From Acrasis kona (lineage: Eukaryota; Heterolobosea; Eutetramitea; Acrasida; Acrasidae), in contig JAOPGA020001200.1 of the NCBI GenBank assembly GCA_026419775.2, forward strand, positions 1-52,111: a DNA stretch of 52,111 nt, read 5' to 3'. The translations under genes were made by a program, and so were the position numbers. How positions within the stretch are numbered: position 1 is the stretch's first letter; each line of letters begins with the position of its first letter. The notes below the pieces were generated by a model that ran no database searches, was not told the DNA's origin, and saw only the letters and a program-made list of their open reading frames with translations. Below, piece after piece: positions 21,530 through 32,100 of the stretch.

Positions 21530-21934
21530 AAATGTAAATTAATTAATTTTGTACCTAACTTGAAACTTTTTATCTTCAATTTTCCGCCCTTTTTAAAATC
21601 TTGCTTCATATGTGTTTTTTGTGGTAGCTTCCTTGAGAATTCATTTTACTTGCACAGATATCGAAATACCATACATCGCACTAGTGTAGTCTATTTTACA
21701 AAACGTTTGCATCAACTATCAGAGAAATACCTACCACGTTTCTCACGTTTCTGTCCCTCAAGGACTTCTTACCATGACAACATTATGAATACATTAGAGG
21801 ATCATCAATTATTAATATAAAAACAGCACGAAAGAGGCAGCACTTTGGTCCAAAGAGAAACTAAATTAACACCCAAACCACTACAAGGAATTAGAAAATA
21901 ACGTTAACGCTGAGTAAGTCATGTAAAATTTTTA
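21530..21934 (+). other. Spacer, no gene called
   Basis: About 400 bp. A plus-strand frame from 21560 to 21820 is open but has no ATG until its end and no clear splice partner, so it is not called. Confidence 0.45.
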
Positions 21935-22835
21935 TTAGTTAATTGCTTGACAGTTAATACATTTGCCTGTAGAAAGTTCTTGCTCCCCATCTTGGATGGC
22001 TTGTCTAACTAATGGTATTTGTGTTCTAATTTGAGCAGCATTTTCCTCTACCTCTTTCGCATCACTTTGTTGGACTAATTCCTCCCAATCATCGATAATT
22101 TGAATTACAATTGAACGTCCGACCTGATGGTTAGAAGTTGATTTTTGATTTATGTTACTTTTGTTTGTTTAATTTCGGATCTTAATCTTTCCTCTTCCTG
22201 TTTCTCTGCATCTATTTGCGAAAGTAGCTCCGTCACTTCTTCGTCGCTATCTTTTTTGTTGGTCCCTTCTAACTTATTCTGTTCTGTTAAAAATGTTGTT
22301 GACAGGTAGTGATGTTGTGACCTACTTTGAAATACTTCCAGTTCCAGTTCTAGTCTACGAAGATTTTTGACGTAATCCTTGTTCTCATAGTACTCTAATG
22401 ATTCATTGAGTTCCTTCATCATGTCTTCTTTTTGCTGAATTAGCATGTTTCTAAAAGTTCAGTTAGTTATTGTATTTAGTGTACATTTGTTTTTCAAAAT
22501 GTTGTTCTTGAGTGGACGAGGCTTCTACGTATTGATCCTTGTCAATGGAAGCATACACAAGTTGTTGCTTGAGTTGTGGCAACTTGTATCTCTCGTTAGA
22601 ATCTTTTAATGTGGTCGTTTCAACAAGTTCTTGTGCTGATCTGGGTTGGCACTTTACTTCAAATTTCTTGAGCTTCTTTTGTTCTAAAAGAATGAATGCT
22701 TGATAAGATTGATTTGTTACCCTTGTTTAATAGTTCTTCTTTCTCTTTGTATATTGTCTTTTGTTCCTCCAACTCTGCGTCAAGAGATCTCTGAGCTGTT
22801 TGAAGTTGGTTCTCATATTGAAACAAGTTGTTCAT
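21935..22835 (-). CDS. Coiled-coil protein, four exons
   Basis: Exons 22835..22721, 22683..22485, 22450..22159 and 22123..21935 (introns 34-37 nt) join in one frame to give 264 residues. Nearly the whole protein is predicted coiled coil: NLFQYENQLQTAQRSLDAE, KLPQLKQQLV, ELNESLEYYENKDYVKNLRR and EKQEEERLRSEIKQTK. It ends in a Cys pair (GKCINCQAIN). The first ATG (MNNLFQYEN) was chosen; an upstream in-frame stretch begins only with TTG. A structural or cytoskeletal/centrosomal role is the usual interpretation of such a protein, but no family is recognised. It is divergent from the flotillin gene across 158 bp. Confidence 0.7.
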
Positions 22836-22993
22836 TTTTAAACAGTTTACAATTGCTAAAAGAGATTTTTTTTGCTTGGAAGGGTCTAGTTTTATGATGT
22901 CTTTTTTACAATTGAAAAGTGACAAACAACTCCGTTTTGGAACTGTCTACCGTTAAAAAAGCGAATAACTGAAAGTTATTTGGAAAATTAGAA

Positions 22994-24325
22994 ATGGGAC
23001 AACTTCTCACAACTTATGAGATTAGCGAGCCAAACCAGTTCATTGTCAAGACTGGCTTAGGTATTTCGTCATTGAAGGTAGTGAAAGCAACAGTGAAATG
23101 GCCTTTCCAAAGTGCATCCAGAATAGACGTTTCACCACATAATTATGAATTCTCTCTGCACGCTATGTCAAATGAGAAACTGCAATTTCTTTTACCAGGA
23201 GTATTCACAATAGGTCCAAACATTGACCACTTGGACAGCGATGAGGGACGCCGAAACCTTGAGAGATACGCCATGTTTTTGGGTGGAGCCGATTATACAA
23301 CGCGCGATGATACCATCAAGGGTATAATAGAGGGAGAGGTCAGAGTAATGTCTGCCCAAATGACGTTGGAAGAGATCTTCAAAGACCGTATCGCATTCAA
23401 GAAGGGCATCGTGGACGCTATTCAAATAGAGTTGGACCAGTTTGGACTTAAAGTTTTTAACGCAAACATCAAAGAGTTGGAGGATGCTGTTGGTTCAGAA
23501 TACTTCTCTTACATCCGTCAAAAGACACGTGCAGGTGCTGAGAATGAGGCCAAAATTAACATTGCAGAAGCCAACCAACGTGGTACTATTGGTGCAGCCG
23601 AAAGAACTGCAAACACTCGCATTACAACCGCACTCATCAACTCAAAGACCGTGGTAGCCGAGAATGAGCAAGCAAGCATCGTTGTAGACTCAAACACACA
23701 ACTAGAAATTAACAGAATCGAAAAGGAGACCCTTGTAAAGCTTCAACGTGTGGCACAAGAACAACAAATCTCAAAGAAAAACTTGGAGCTTGAAAAGGAA
23801 GTCGAGGAGGTTCGCCAGAGAAAACGTCTTGAGGAATTACGTGCTTCTCGCGGTACAGACGCACAAATTGCCGCAGAAGTGTTATCCAAGGAGGCTGATG
23901 CCAACTTCTACAAACAAGTCAAGAGCGCTGATGCTGATTTATACTCAAAGCAAAAAGAGGCAGAGGGTATCTTACTTGTTGCCAATGCCCAAAAGCGTGC
24001 CCTAGAAGAGTACAGCAAGGTTTTCAAAACAGATGAGGCATTGTTGAACTACTTGATGGTTGACAAGGGTTTATATTCAGAATTGGCCACTATTAACTCA
24101 AACGCAATCAAAGGATTAAGTCCAAAAATTAGCGTATGGAACACTGGATCTACAAACGGAAACGAAACAGCCGCAGGAACAGACCCCTATGCTGCCATGC
24201 GTAACATCTTCCAAGCTATTCCACCATTGATGACAACGGTTCAACAACAAACAGGAATTACACCACCCGCATTTCTTGGAACACTCCCCAACACTAGCAC
24301 CAAGAAAAGTGTAGCCAAAGAATAA
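22994..24325 (+). CDS. Flotillin-like SPFH protein
   Basis: A 443-residue single-exon protein. The N-terminal half is an SPFH/PHB domain (about 1-190), with ISEPNQFIVKTG, KWPFQSASRIDVSP, LPGVFTIGP and IIEGEVRVMSAQMTLEEIF. The C-terminal half is the long Ala/Glu-rich flotillin coiled coil (AEANQRGTIGAAERTAN, EAEGILLVANAQKRALEEY). The N-terminus MGQLLT offers Gly2 for myristoylation. Flotillins scaffold membrane microdomains and take part in endocytosis. The sequence shows no transmembrane helix, as expected for hairpin/lipid-anchored members. Length and domain order match plant/fungal-type flotillins. Next to WASH biology in the same window this hints at membrane-trafficking genes, but there is no operon. 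Confidence 0.93.
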   Translation: MGQLLTTYEISEPNQFIVKTGLGISSLKVVKATVKWPFQSASRIDVSPHNYEFSLHAMSNEKLQFLLPGVFTIGPNIDHLDSDEGRRNLERYAMFLGGADYTTRDDTIKGIIEGEVRVMSAQMTLEEIFKDRIAFKKGIVDAIQIELDQFGLKVFNANIKELEDAVGSEYFSYIRQKTRAGAENEAKINIAEANQRGTIGAAERTANTRITTALINSKTVVAENEQASIVVDSNTQLEINRIEKETLVKLQRVAQEQQISKKNLELEKEVEEVRQRKRLEELRASRGTDAQIAAEVLSKEADANFYKQVKSADADLYSKQKEAEGILLVANAQKRALEEYSKVFKTDEALLNYLMVDKGLYSELATINSNAIKGLSPKISVWNTGSTNGNETAAGTDPYAAMRNIFQAIPPLMTTVQQQTGITPPAFLGTLPNTSTKKSVAKE

Positions 24326-24425
24326 ATATTTGTTTATGTGTATTTTTGGTTGTTGTTTTGATGAAAATTTGGTCCACAAATTGTAAAGGATTATATCAAC
24401 CAGATCGAATACTAGAAAACAAACA

Positions 24426-26228
24426 ATGATCAAACGGTTCTTTGAAAGCGATCCCTACACATTGAACATAAAAAAGTTTATTCCACAAAGAAAGTATCTT
24501 GAACAACAGCTATGTGGTCTTATTACTTTTGAACGACAACTTCACGAATACAAGCCAATCGTTGTTCTCATGTATGGACTACAAAGTTGTGGATTCAACG
24601 AGTTAACTGAACAAATTTCAACTAGTTTAAATGCAAACCTCACTTTAATGTCTCCTTGCTACAACAGCCGCACAAGACACGCAGTGATGTCCCAATTAGA
24701 AAGTGATCGGGATTCGAACAAGCAAGTACAACTATACCATTTTGATGATTTTGAGCAAGCAGAAGATGATTTTCAAAACATTATATCAGATGTAATTCAC
24801 TCACTAGAGTTATTATCAACCAGTGTCTTTGTATTCTCAACATCCATTCCGTCACTAGTAAATCCTTCAATAAAAAATTTATTATCCATGCACCCAATAT
24901 ATGTGACCCATCCTACACAATATGAAAGAAGAGATCTTGTTATCAACTGTATAAGGGACTGTTACAAAAAAACCATCACAACCAGTCAAGGATTCCATGA
25001 CCACACCATCAACCCGCTTCCAAGCAATGAGACAATTGACATGATCACCAAAAGAACATCACTCTGGCCCCCAGTTAGCATCAAGTCATACATCAAATCA
25101 GTCTTTTCAAGATTCTTCGGAGAAGATCCAAACCGTATTACACAACAAGAAGTTCCATTTCCAACAGACTTTTATTATCATAGCTGTAACATGAACAACA
25201 ACGCCGTTGCACAACAAGTCAATCAATCCCAACTTGACGAACTCATCAATTTCGGATCAACCTACGGTCACTCCAAACACATTACAGAAATGTTCATTAA
25301 CGACAATCAATTTAACATTCATGATCAACAACCAGACGAGTGGTATCCAGAAATTAAAAAATACGTTTCGAAAAGATGCCTACCTGATGGATCATGGCAA
25401 ATTCAAGTTGAGTGGACCAATTACCAAATATCAGAAGAGTACTACATGAACGAAATCAAACCAAACTTTTCAACCATCATCAACGCTCCCAACATTTCCA
25501 TCCCCCGTGATGAAATTTTCACACAAGAAAGACATACCTCCAGTTCAACTTTTAATCAAGTGCTCGAAGAACAACCAACAACATTAATCACAACAGAGAG
25601 CGATCATGATCATCAAGATGATTCCGACGATCAAGATTTTCTTGAAAGGACACAATCACGTCGCAAAAGACCTTCTTCATCACTTTTAAAAAGAACATAC
25701 AGATCACCATCAAAAAAATCATCATCATCAACATCCAATTCAGCAGTCAATGCTTCACAAGTAGGTCCCCAACGCGTCAAATGGCACCAAAGCTATTTAG
25801 GAGCTCTCGCATTCGCATGTCTAAAAGCAAAAACGTGGATGATTAGAGATGCTAATTACCTCGACGTTACAGTGGAATCAGATAAAAAAAAAGTGGGAGG
25901 TATCGTATACGATTGGGATATTTTATGGATTGGTCTGAAAGTAATGTTTAATGATTTAAAGAATTATCAACATGGGGTGCATAGTGCGAGAAGATTTTTG
26001 AAGAATCATCCAATGATTAGAGATAATATTACAGAGTGGAGGAGAGTGAGGAGTACCAAGGATGATGAAATTAAGAAATTATTTGGAATTGAACATGTGG
26101 CTAGTCAATTGGAATTGGACGATTTTATGATTAGATATAAGGAGTGGGAGGACGTGGACGAGAGGGAATTGGTTGAGGCTCGTACTGCGTTGTTTGCTCG
26201 GTTGGATAAGGGATTCAGGATTGAATAA
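24426..26228 (+). CDS. Large unknown with degenerate AAA-like N-terminus and possible chromo-like segment
   Basis: A 600-residue single-exon protein starts at the ATG at 24426. Residues 38-170 resemble a P-loop AAA+ fold that has lost its catalytic residues: VVLMYGLQSCGFNELTEQI occupies the Walker A position but has no GK[T/S], and VQLYHFDDFEQ resembles Walker B. Around residue 310, VSKRCLPDGSWQIQVEWTNY is faintly chromodomain-like. A Ser/Arg/Lys-rich, Asp/His-rich disordered region (about 390-450) follows. The C-terminal 150 residues are helical and Trp-rich (VKWHQSYLGALAFACLKAK; WEDVDERELVEAR). No family is confidently recognised. An ORC/CDC6-like degenerate ATPase in a chromatin protein would fit, but this is speculation. 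Confidence 0.75.
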   Translation: MIKRFFESDPYTLNIKKFIPQRKYLEQQLCGLITFERQLHEYKPIVVLMYGLQSCGFNELTEQISTSLNANLTLMSPCYNSRTRHAVMSQLESDRDSNKQVQLYHFDDFEQAEDDFQNIISDVIHSLELLSTSVFVFSTSIPSLVNPSIKNLLSMHPIYVTHPTQYERRDLVINCIRDCYKKTITTSQGFHDHTINPLPSNETIDMITKRTSLWPPVSIKSYIKSVFSRFFGEDPNRITQQEVPFPTDFYYHSCNMNNNAVAQQVNQSQLDELINFGSTYGHSKHITEMFINDNQFNIHDQQPDEWYPEIKKYVSKRCLPDGSWQIQVEWTNYQISEEYYMNEIKPNFSTIINAPNISIPRDEIFTQERHTSSSTFNQVLEEQPTTLITTESDHDHQDDSDDQDFLERTQSRRKRPSSSLLKRTYRSPSKKSSSSTSNSAVNASQVGPQRVKWHQSYLGALAFACLKAKTWMIRDANYLDVTVESDKKKVGGIVYDWDILWIGLKVMFNDLKNYQHGVHSARRFLKNHPMIRDNITEWRRVRSTKDDEIKKLFGIEHVASQLELDDFMIRYKEWEDVDERELVEARTALFARLDKGFRIE

Positions 26229-26285
26229 ATTTGTGTTTTTGTTTAATGATTGTAATTGATTTTTTTGATCAACCAAATCAAAAAA

Positions 26286-26762
26286 ATGCACAGCGTCGTT
26301 ATTTTGTTATCCCTGTTGTTCTCTACCATTGTGTGTGCAAGTATAAGAGTTGCGCTAGTGATGGAAGCTTATGATCGTAGTATTGTAGAATGTGTTAAAA
26401 TTTCGGAAACGGGAGCCACTGGAATAACTGTTCTTCGCAACTCTAGTTTGACTGTCAATTATGCAGGTGATACCGCTGTATGTGCTATTAATAACGTTGG
26501 TTGCTTTTTCCCAAAAGAATCATGCTTCTGCAAATGCCAAGGTAAATCCAACAACATTTTAGAGTACAAAACAAGAGGGAGACTTGCGAAGTCGGCGTGT
26601 GAGTACTGGTCATATTATCACCTGAAAAACTCAACATGGGAGTATGCAAAAACTGGTCCTTCTGATTATAAGGTTGTTGACGGATCTGTGGAAGCGTGGA
26701 GATGGGATGTTGGTGACAAAAAGCTTCCAAAACTATACCAATTCAAAGACATTTGTCATTAA
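26286..26762 (+). CDS. Small secreted Cys-rich protein
   Basis: A 158-residue protein starts at the ATG at 26286. Residues 1-18 (MHSVVILLSLLFSTIVCA) form a signal peptide. The mature part has eight or so Cys residues, including CFFPKESCFCKC, and the motif SACEYWSYYHLKNSTWEYA followed by KVVDGSVEAWRW. The last motif resembles a domain found in bacterial and archaeal secreted proteins, in which 'YW.Y.....W.Y...G......G..EGW' binds or presents a ligand (transcobalamin-C-terminal/DUF4430-like). That resemblance is from memory and needs a profile search. An in-frame TTG upstream was rejected as the start because the ATG gives a clean signal peptide. Confidence 0.7.
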   Translation: MHSVVILLSLLFSTIVCASIRVALVMEAYDRSIVECVKISETGATGITVLRNSSLTVNYAGDTAVCAINNVGCFFPKESCFCKCQGKSNNILEYKTRGRLAKSACEYWSYYHLKNSTWEYAKTGPSDYKVVDGSVEAWRWDVGDKKLPKLYQFKDICH

Positions 26763-26883
26763 ATTTCACATCGTCAAGTGTTGTGTAGAAAGAGAAACAA
26801 ATAAAAGTTTCTAGACAACAAAAGACGTGTCATAACTTTACGAAAAACATGATATAGAATAATATGTAAAAACTTAATTTTAT

Positions 26884-26977
26884 GTTCGGATAGATCAGTG
26901 GTTTTGTAATAATTTGCACCTCGTAGATCATAAGTCTTACACACTTAGGGTCCTGGGTTCAATCCCCAGTTCGAACA
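26884..26977 (+). tRNA. tRNA-Val(UAC) with a 21-nt insertion in the D-loop
   Basis: A complete cloverleaf can be drawn. The acceptor stem GTTCGGA/TTCGAAC is 26884-26890 with 26970-26976, followed by discriminator A. The D stem GATC/GATC is 26893-26896 with 26926-26929. The anticodon stem TAAGT/ACTTA is 26931-26935 with 26943-26947, and the seven-base loop CTTACAC holds anticodon TAC (26938-26940). The variable loop is GGGTC, and the T arm is CTGGG-TTCAATC-CCCAG (26953-26969). Box A (TAGATCAGTGG), box B (GGTTCAATCCC) and a TTTTT terminator (26979-26983) are present. The D-loop (26897-26925) is 29 nt instead of about 8. It starts normally with AGTGG and then carries about 21 extra nt. The anticodon arm is contiguous, so there is no canonical 37/38 intron. 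Confidence 0.85.
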
Positions 26978-27095
26978 CTTTTTGATGCATTCAAACGAGT
27001 TTTGGTTGTAGAATTCCCGATAGCCGGGTAAAGCTTTGGAAAAATCAGTCAGTGTAGTTTAGAACTTGTGGTTTATTTTACACTTTTAAGCAATT

Positions 27096-27320
27096 TTACA
27101 GACACAGTGAATATACTGTCTTGGAGATTGTCCTTGGTGTATTTGGGACGTAAATTTCATTCATGTCTGTGCTCCTAACGTTTCTAACTACTTGCTTATC
27201 CATTTGATTTATTCTTCTTTCGATCTGATTTGTCGTGACCTGGTTTCTCAAAATAGCTTTCTTTAATGACTGTACATCATCCATTCTTTTATCAATGCTC
27301 CTGAAGTAACGAGTATTCAT
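27096..27320 (-). CDS. Small helical protein, unknown
   Basis: A 74-residue frame starts at the ATG at 27320 (MNTRYFRSIDKRMDDVQSLK). The first 50 residues have a heptad-like, basic helical pattern (NQIERRINQMDKQVV); the tail is Thr/Pro-rich. It is short but has a clean start and an even composition. No family is recognised. Confidence 0.45.
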   Translation of the reverse strand: MNTRYFRSIDKRMDDVQSLKKAILRNQVTTNQIERRINQMDKQVVRNVRSTDMNEIYVPNTPRTISKTVYSLCL

Positions 27321-27765
27321 TATTGTTTCGAAATAAAATACAAATCATAGGTTTTATAGAGGTTGTGCTGTTGCGACATCTTGTGATGCGATGTGTTGTG
27401 ATGCGTTTACAATTTGGCTTTGAAAAATTTATTTCCGTAGTTGTTTGATTGTTGGCAGAAACTAAAAATCTGTCCGTAAAAAGTAAACACCAAAGAAAGA
27501 ACTAATAGTTCGGTCAATCATCAGCTACCAGATGGCCATGATGGTTTAAGAAGCACACATGTATATTTCTTATGCCAAAGTACGATTATATTTTTATTTA
27601 AACAAGTTGCCTGTTCAGAATAAGAGAAATTTCACTTTTACCGATTTTTCTGAACGAGTTTATTTTGAAATGGAGTAGGTGGTGCAATTCCATCCATACA
27701 CTTAATTATAATCCATTTTAATAAATGTAAGTTTTATTAATCATTCGACTCTCTGAATGTACAGC
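27321..27765 (+). other. Spacer, nothing recognised
   Basis: About 445 bp. Two copies of TTGTGATGCG lie close together near 27380-27405. No convincing frame or RNA fold seen. Confidence 0.45.
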
Positions 27766-28854
27766 TCAGATCAATCTGGTCCTTTTGCTTAAAAAATTAT
27801 TCTTGTAAAGTTTTCTCAACTCACATAAACTTTCACAGGCAAACTGATGCAACTCATGCTCGTAGCCATATCTAGTAGGTTTTATTGGTAAATTAGTACC
27901 AAAAACTTTGATCACCTTTCCATAACGCTGTAATATCATATATTCGAAGAATAGTTCAAGTATATCATGATGAGTGTGGGAGTCGCAATCATCACATGCT
28001 TTTAACATGACGGTCTCAATGAAAAATGAAAACGGTCTGCTCTTTGGATCTTCCCACTTGTGTCGCATACTCCAGAACTTTGCAAGACGAATCATGCCCT
28101 TATAATCCTCAGTGACGTACTTATACACTTTCGACCTTACTTCGGCGATTGAAGCAGATAACATTCTGTACACTTGACTGTTCCTTTCAATCCTCTCGGC
28201 GATAGGAATTAGTCGACTTGGATCAATATCGGGTGTTAAGATGACATCAAATTTTATATTAAGGTAGTTGAGCTTTACCATATGATCGTCACATTTTGTA
28301 TTTGGATAGATGCCTTCCTTTGTTAGTGCATAGATAAGCTTTGTTCTCCAATCTAATACAGTTTGTGGCATTTGTGGGATGGTTCGAGTATCAAGATAAC
28401 TACCTATAAAATCAAAATCGTAAGCGTTGCATGGCATTGAAACTACAACATCAATATCAAAATCATTACCAACGTGGGTGCCTCTACCAAATGATCCAAC
28501 TCTTTTGATTTTTGCAGGGCGAAGGTATTTTTGTATCAACAAACAAAGTTCATCATAAGCATGAATGGCAGTTGCCTCTCTTATTTTGTTTGGTTGGGTG
28601 TCATTAAGCACCTCCTTGATAGACTTGTTTTCCAAGATTTTAAGTCTTAGAGGTTTAAGTTGGATTTTTGCTGCTTCTTGTTGTTCATAGTAGCCTAACA
28701 AACATTTGATACACGCGTACACCAATGCCAATGGTACACCAAATAACAATGCCGTAAATGTCAATACCATACACAATGCAAAAAAAAATCCTATTAAAAG
28801 CATTAACGTATCTGCTACATCGATATAAACGTTGTTGAATTCATGAACATCCAT
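27766..28854 (-). CDS. Membrane-anchored OAS/cGAS-like nucleotidyltransferase
   Basis: A 362-residue single-exon protein starts at the ATG at 28854. Residues about 16-55 are strongly hydrophobic (LMLLIGFFFALCMVLTF and GVPLALVYACIKCLLGYY), most likely one or two membrane helices. A soluble nucleotidyltransferase domain follows. It has the Gly-Ser motif RVGSFGRGTHVGN (G120-S121) immediately before DFDIDVVV (D133 and D135 as metal ligands), and a third acidic ligand in NIKFDVILTP (D203). Downstream, GMIRLAKFWSMRHKWEDP and PFSFFIETVMLKA match the helical C-domain of 2'-5'-oligoadenylate synthetases and related CD-NTases. I infer synthesis of an oligonucleotide second messenger. No zinc ribbon of cGAS is seen. 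No effector or receptor gene is adjacent; the next gene on this strand is a hybrid histidine kinase. Confidence 0.8.
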   Translation of the reverse strand: MDVHEFNNVYIDVADTLMLLIGFFFALCMVLTFTALLFGVPLALVYACIKCLLGYYEQQEAAKIQLKPLRLKILENKSIKEVLNDTQPNKIREATAIHAYDELCLLIQKYLRPAKIKRVGSFGRGTHVGNDFDIDVVVSMPCNAYDFDFIGSYLDTRTIPQMPQTVLDWRTKLIYALTKEGIYPNTKCDDHMVKLNYLNIKFDVILTPDIDPSRLIPIAERIERNSQVYRMLSASIAEVRSKVYKYVTEDYKGMIRLAKFWSMRHKWEDPKSRPFSFFIETVMLKACDDCDSHTHHDILELFFEYMILQRYGKVIKVFGTNLPIKPTRYGYEHELHQFACESLCELRKLYKNNFLSKRTRLI

Positions 28855-29131
28855 TTACATCCACCAATAAACTTTCCACGAAGTCAGCTGTTAAAAAAAT
28901 CAATGTTAACTTTGTTCGTGGAACTTGCCTTATAAGATAATCATCTTCTCAATTACAAAAAACCTGACTTGGAGTAAGAATATTAGACTGAAAGTTTATA
29001 CCAAGTTGAACATTATAGTTTATTAATGAAACATGTAGTTGTGGAGAAGGGTATAAAGTGACATCTCCAAAAGAAGTTTACAATTGTTTATAATACAGGA
29101 CTCAATAGTTTGTGAACTATTACCAGTTGTT

Positions 29132-32100
29132 TTAAATCTCCAAATTCTTCAAAACAATCTCAAGATCCTTCTTCCTGACAGGTTTCGTCAAATACGAGTT
29201 CATTCCAGACTCAATACCCTGTTCATGATACTCTTGTCTCGCGTTACCACTTAGACCCACAATCACAGTAGCCGATCCTTCACCTTTATTCTTTTCCAAT
29301 TCTCTAATCCTACTTGTACATTCATAACCATCCATTTTAGGCATTTTGACATCTAATTTCATGTTAGTTGACTGACTAAAATACTAATGATTAAAAATAC
29401 CCATAAAAATAATATCGTAAGAGTTCGAGGTGGCTTTTTCGAGACCTTCTACACCATTACTTGCGGTATCACACGTACACCCTAGTGCGTCCAACATACG
29501 AACGATAACTCTTTGATTGATCAAGTTATCTTCTACAACTAACACCTTGAACTTCCTTGAAGGAACCCACTCTTGTTGATTCGCTTCTTGTGTTANTTCA
29601 TCGTGTTGTTGCTGTTTATTATCCAACAAAACACCATCACTACTGCTGCTACATATAATCGTAAAGAAGAAAGTACTTCCTTCTCCCAATTTACTTGTTA
29701 TCCAAATACCACCACCCATCAACTCTGTTAACATTTTTGAAATACATAATCCTAGTCCACTACCAGAGTACTCTCCATTGTTATTATGAGATCCTTGTAC
29801 AAATCGATCAAATACAAGAGCTTGATCTTGTTGACTGATGCCCTATATCAAAAGTTAATACCAAATACATCATGACGTCATAACTCACCGTTCCGCTGTC
29901 TATGACACTAAATTCTAACCTGATTTGTTGATCTTCTAATATTTTGTGCTCACATGTTATCGTCACTCCTCCATACGTTGTGAATTTGATTGCATTCTGT
30001 TATTGTTATTGAAGATTTTACAAAATCAAAACTCACGCTGACGAGATTAATCAGTACTTGACTGATTCGATTATAATCAGCACAAACAACCAATTGACGC
30101 ATTTTGGAAGGCACGTTCAAATTCAAAAAGATGTTTTTCGCGCTCACATCTCCTTCGAACATTTGAATCACATTTGTTAACAACACAATGGGCATCATTG
30201 GTTTTTCGTTGATTTTTACTCTAGAAAACTCCAATTTACTCAACGTCAGCACGTCGTCAGTGATTACTTTTTGGTATTTACCGCACACTTGAATCGAACT
30301 GGCGCTGGTCATCACCACGCTCAACATTTCTTTGGTCTTTTCTTGATCATAATTTGATTGTTGTATGCGATCGATGCTGTCGTATATAATTTCACAATTA
30401 CCTAATAAGCCTTGAATAGGATTTCTAATTTCGTGACAAATTCGATCGACGAATTCTTCTTGTTTGATTCTATACTGTTGTTCTTGATCCCTACTTGCCT
30501 CTGCTTCTGCTAATTCCTTCACTACTTGTACTCTTGCGAGTACGGAGCGAGCGTTAGTAAGAGAGATTGCGATTTGGGTGCATAGAATATTAAGTAAGTT
30601 AACAGTGTGGTTTTTGAAACAATCAGTGGCCATGTTGTTTTCCAAATACAAAATGGCAATGAGTTGTTTTTGATGGATGACTGGCATACATAACAATGAT
30701 TTGATCGAGTTGTTTAGTACGTAAGAATCGTTATATAAATCATCTTGTTTGTAAGCACAACCACTCACGACGGTGCTTTTAAGGTCAATGACGCGATTTA
30801 CAATATTTCTACTGCCCATGGTCCATTCATCAATGGGTATGTTACAAACATTGTTGGAGTGTTCGGATAAGTACTGTACCTGTACATACTTATCGATAAT
30901 GATGCTTCCTCTAGAAGCACCTGATGTTTGAACGATAATGTTCATAATTTGTAATAACAACTTGTCGACGTCAATATTGGAACTTATAATTTGGGAAGCT
31001 TTTAAAATATTATCGAGGTCGTAATGAGCAAGAGACATGTGATCGACGGTAGGTAATTCTTCAATGAATGATGGATTGCTAATGGATGTACTGGGAGTGC
31101 AAGGAATACCCTCTTCAAGGATATAACCAAGAAAGGGAAATTGATGAGCCAGTAACTTTGCTTTTTTGTAAGCGCCCCACTCTATATAACAATTATGGGC
31201 ACTTTTCAAACTAACATCTGCAAATCGATCTGATTTGAGGTGGTAGAGGTAATTAGCTTCCAATTCGTAAGCAATGGCTAGTTCATGAGTAAAATTTTGT
31301 TCGTTAGAAGCGTTGATTGCTAGTTGATAAAAATCCATTGCAACCCATCTCTTGTTGTCTACATATGCACAGATTTCTGCTTTTGCGAGGTATAGTTTAT
31401 TTGAGAAATTACTGGGGCAGTACTTGTTCCAAATCTCTAATTGTTGCTCGTGAGATCGTATACAAGCACGTAATTCTGTAGCCAGGGGATCGTCACGCAT
31501 GTTGTAACGATCGAGAGCACGTAATACTCTTATTTGAGTGAGTAACGAGAACCATACTTGATAAGCAGCAGAATAAAATGTCTTTGCAAATGCAATCTTT
31601 TCATCAACACGCTTTACTACATCTAGCATCGATGATGCATAAGCCATTACATCACCACCGTAGGCGAATGGATCATATTCATTGTTTAGAATAAATTGTG
31701 TCATCAATTCAAAAACAAGCCCTACGGCAACTGCATTTCCGTTTTTACTTTGATTTATTAATTGGTTAAAGTCATTTTCAAAGTTTGGATACTCTCCCGC
31801 TAATTCCTTTAATATGGAAGTGATGATGTTCGTCATTTCTACGGCAGGTATAATTTGATACTTATCTGCTAGGTTGAGACCATGATTTGCCTCCTTTTTA
31901 CATTGAGAGATATTTTTACCCATAAATATACTACCTGGACATATAACAGCAGCGGTGAAGCAAGCGTACATGGTCTCCCCACACCTGAATGCCGCTGAAC
32001 GTACGCGATGACTTTCTGCAACTACGTCTCGGATGGGATCGAACCAATGTTGAACGAGTAGAGTGATCAAGTGTAGGGATTTGGTGCACTCTACTGGTGC

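Noticed and set aside
26936-26942. Canonical position 37/38 intron in the tRNA
   Set aside because: The anticodon stem and seven-base loop are contiguous and perfect; the extra sequence is in the D-loop.
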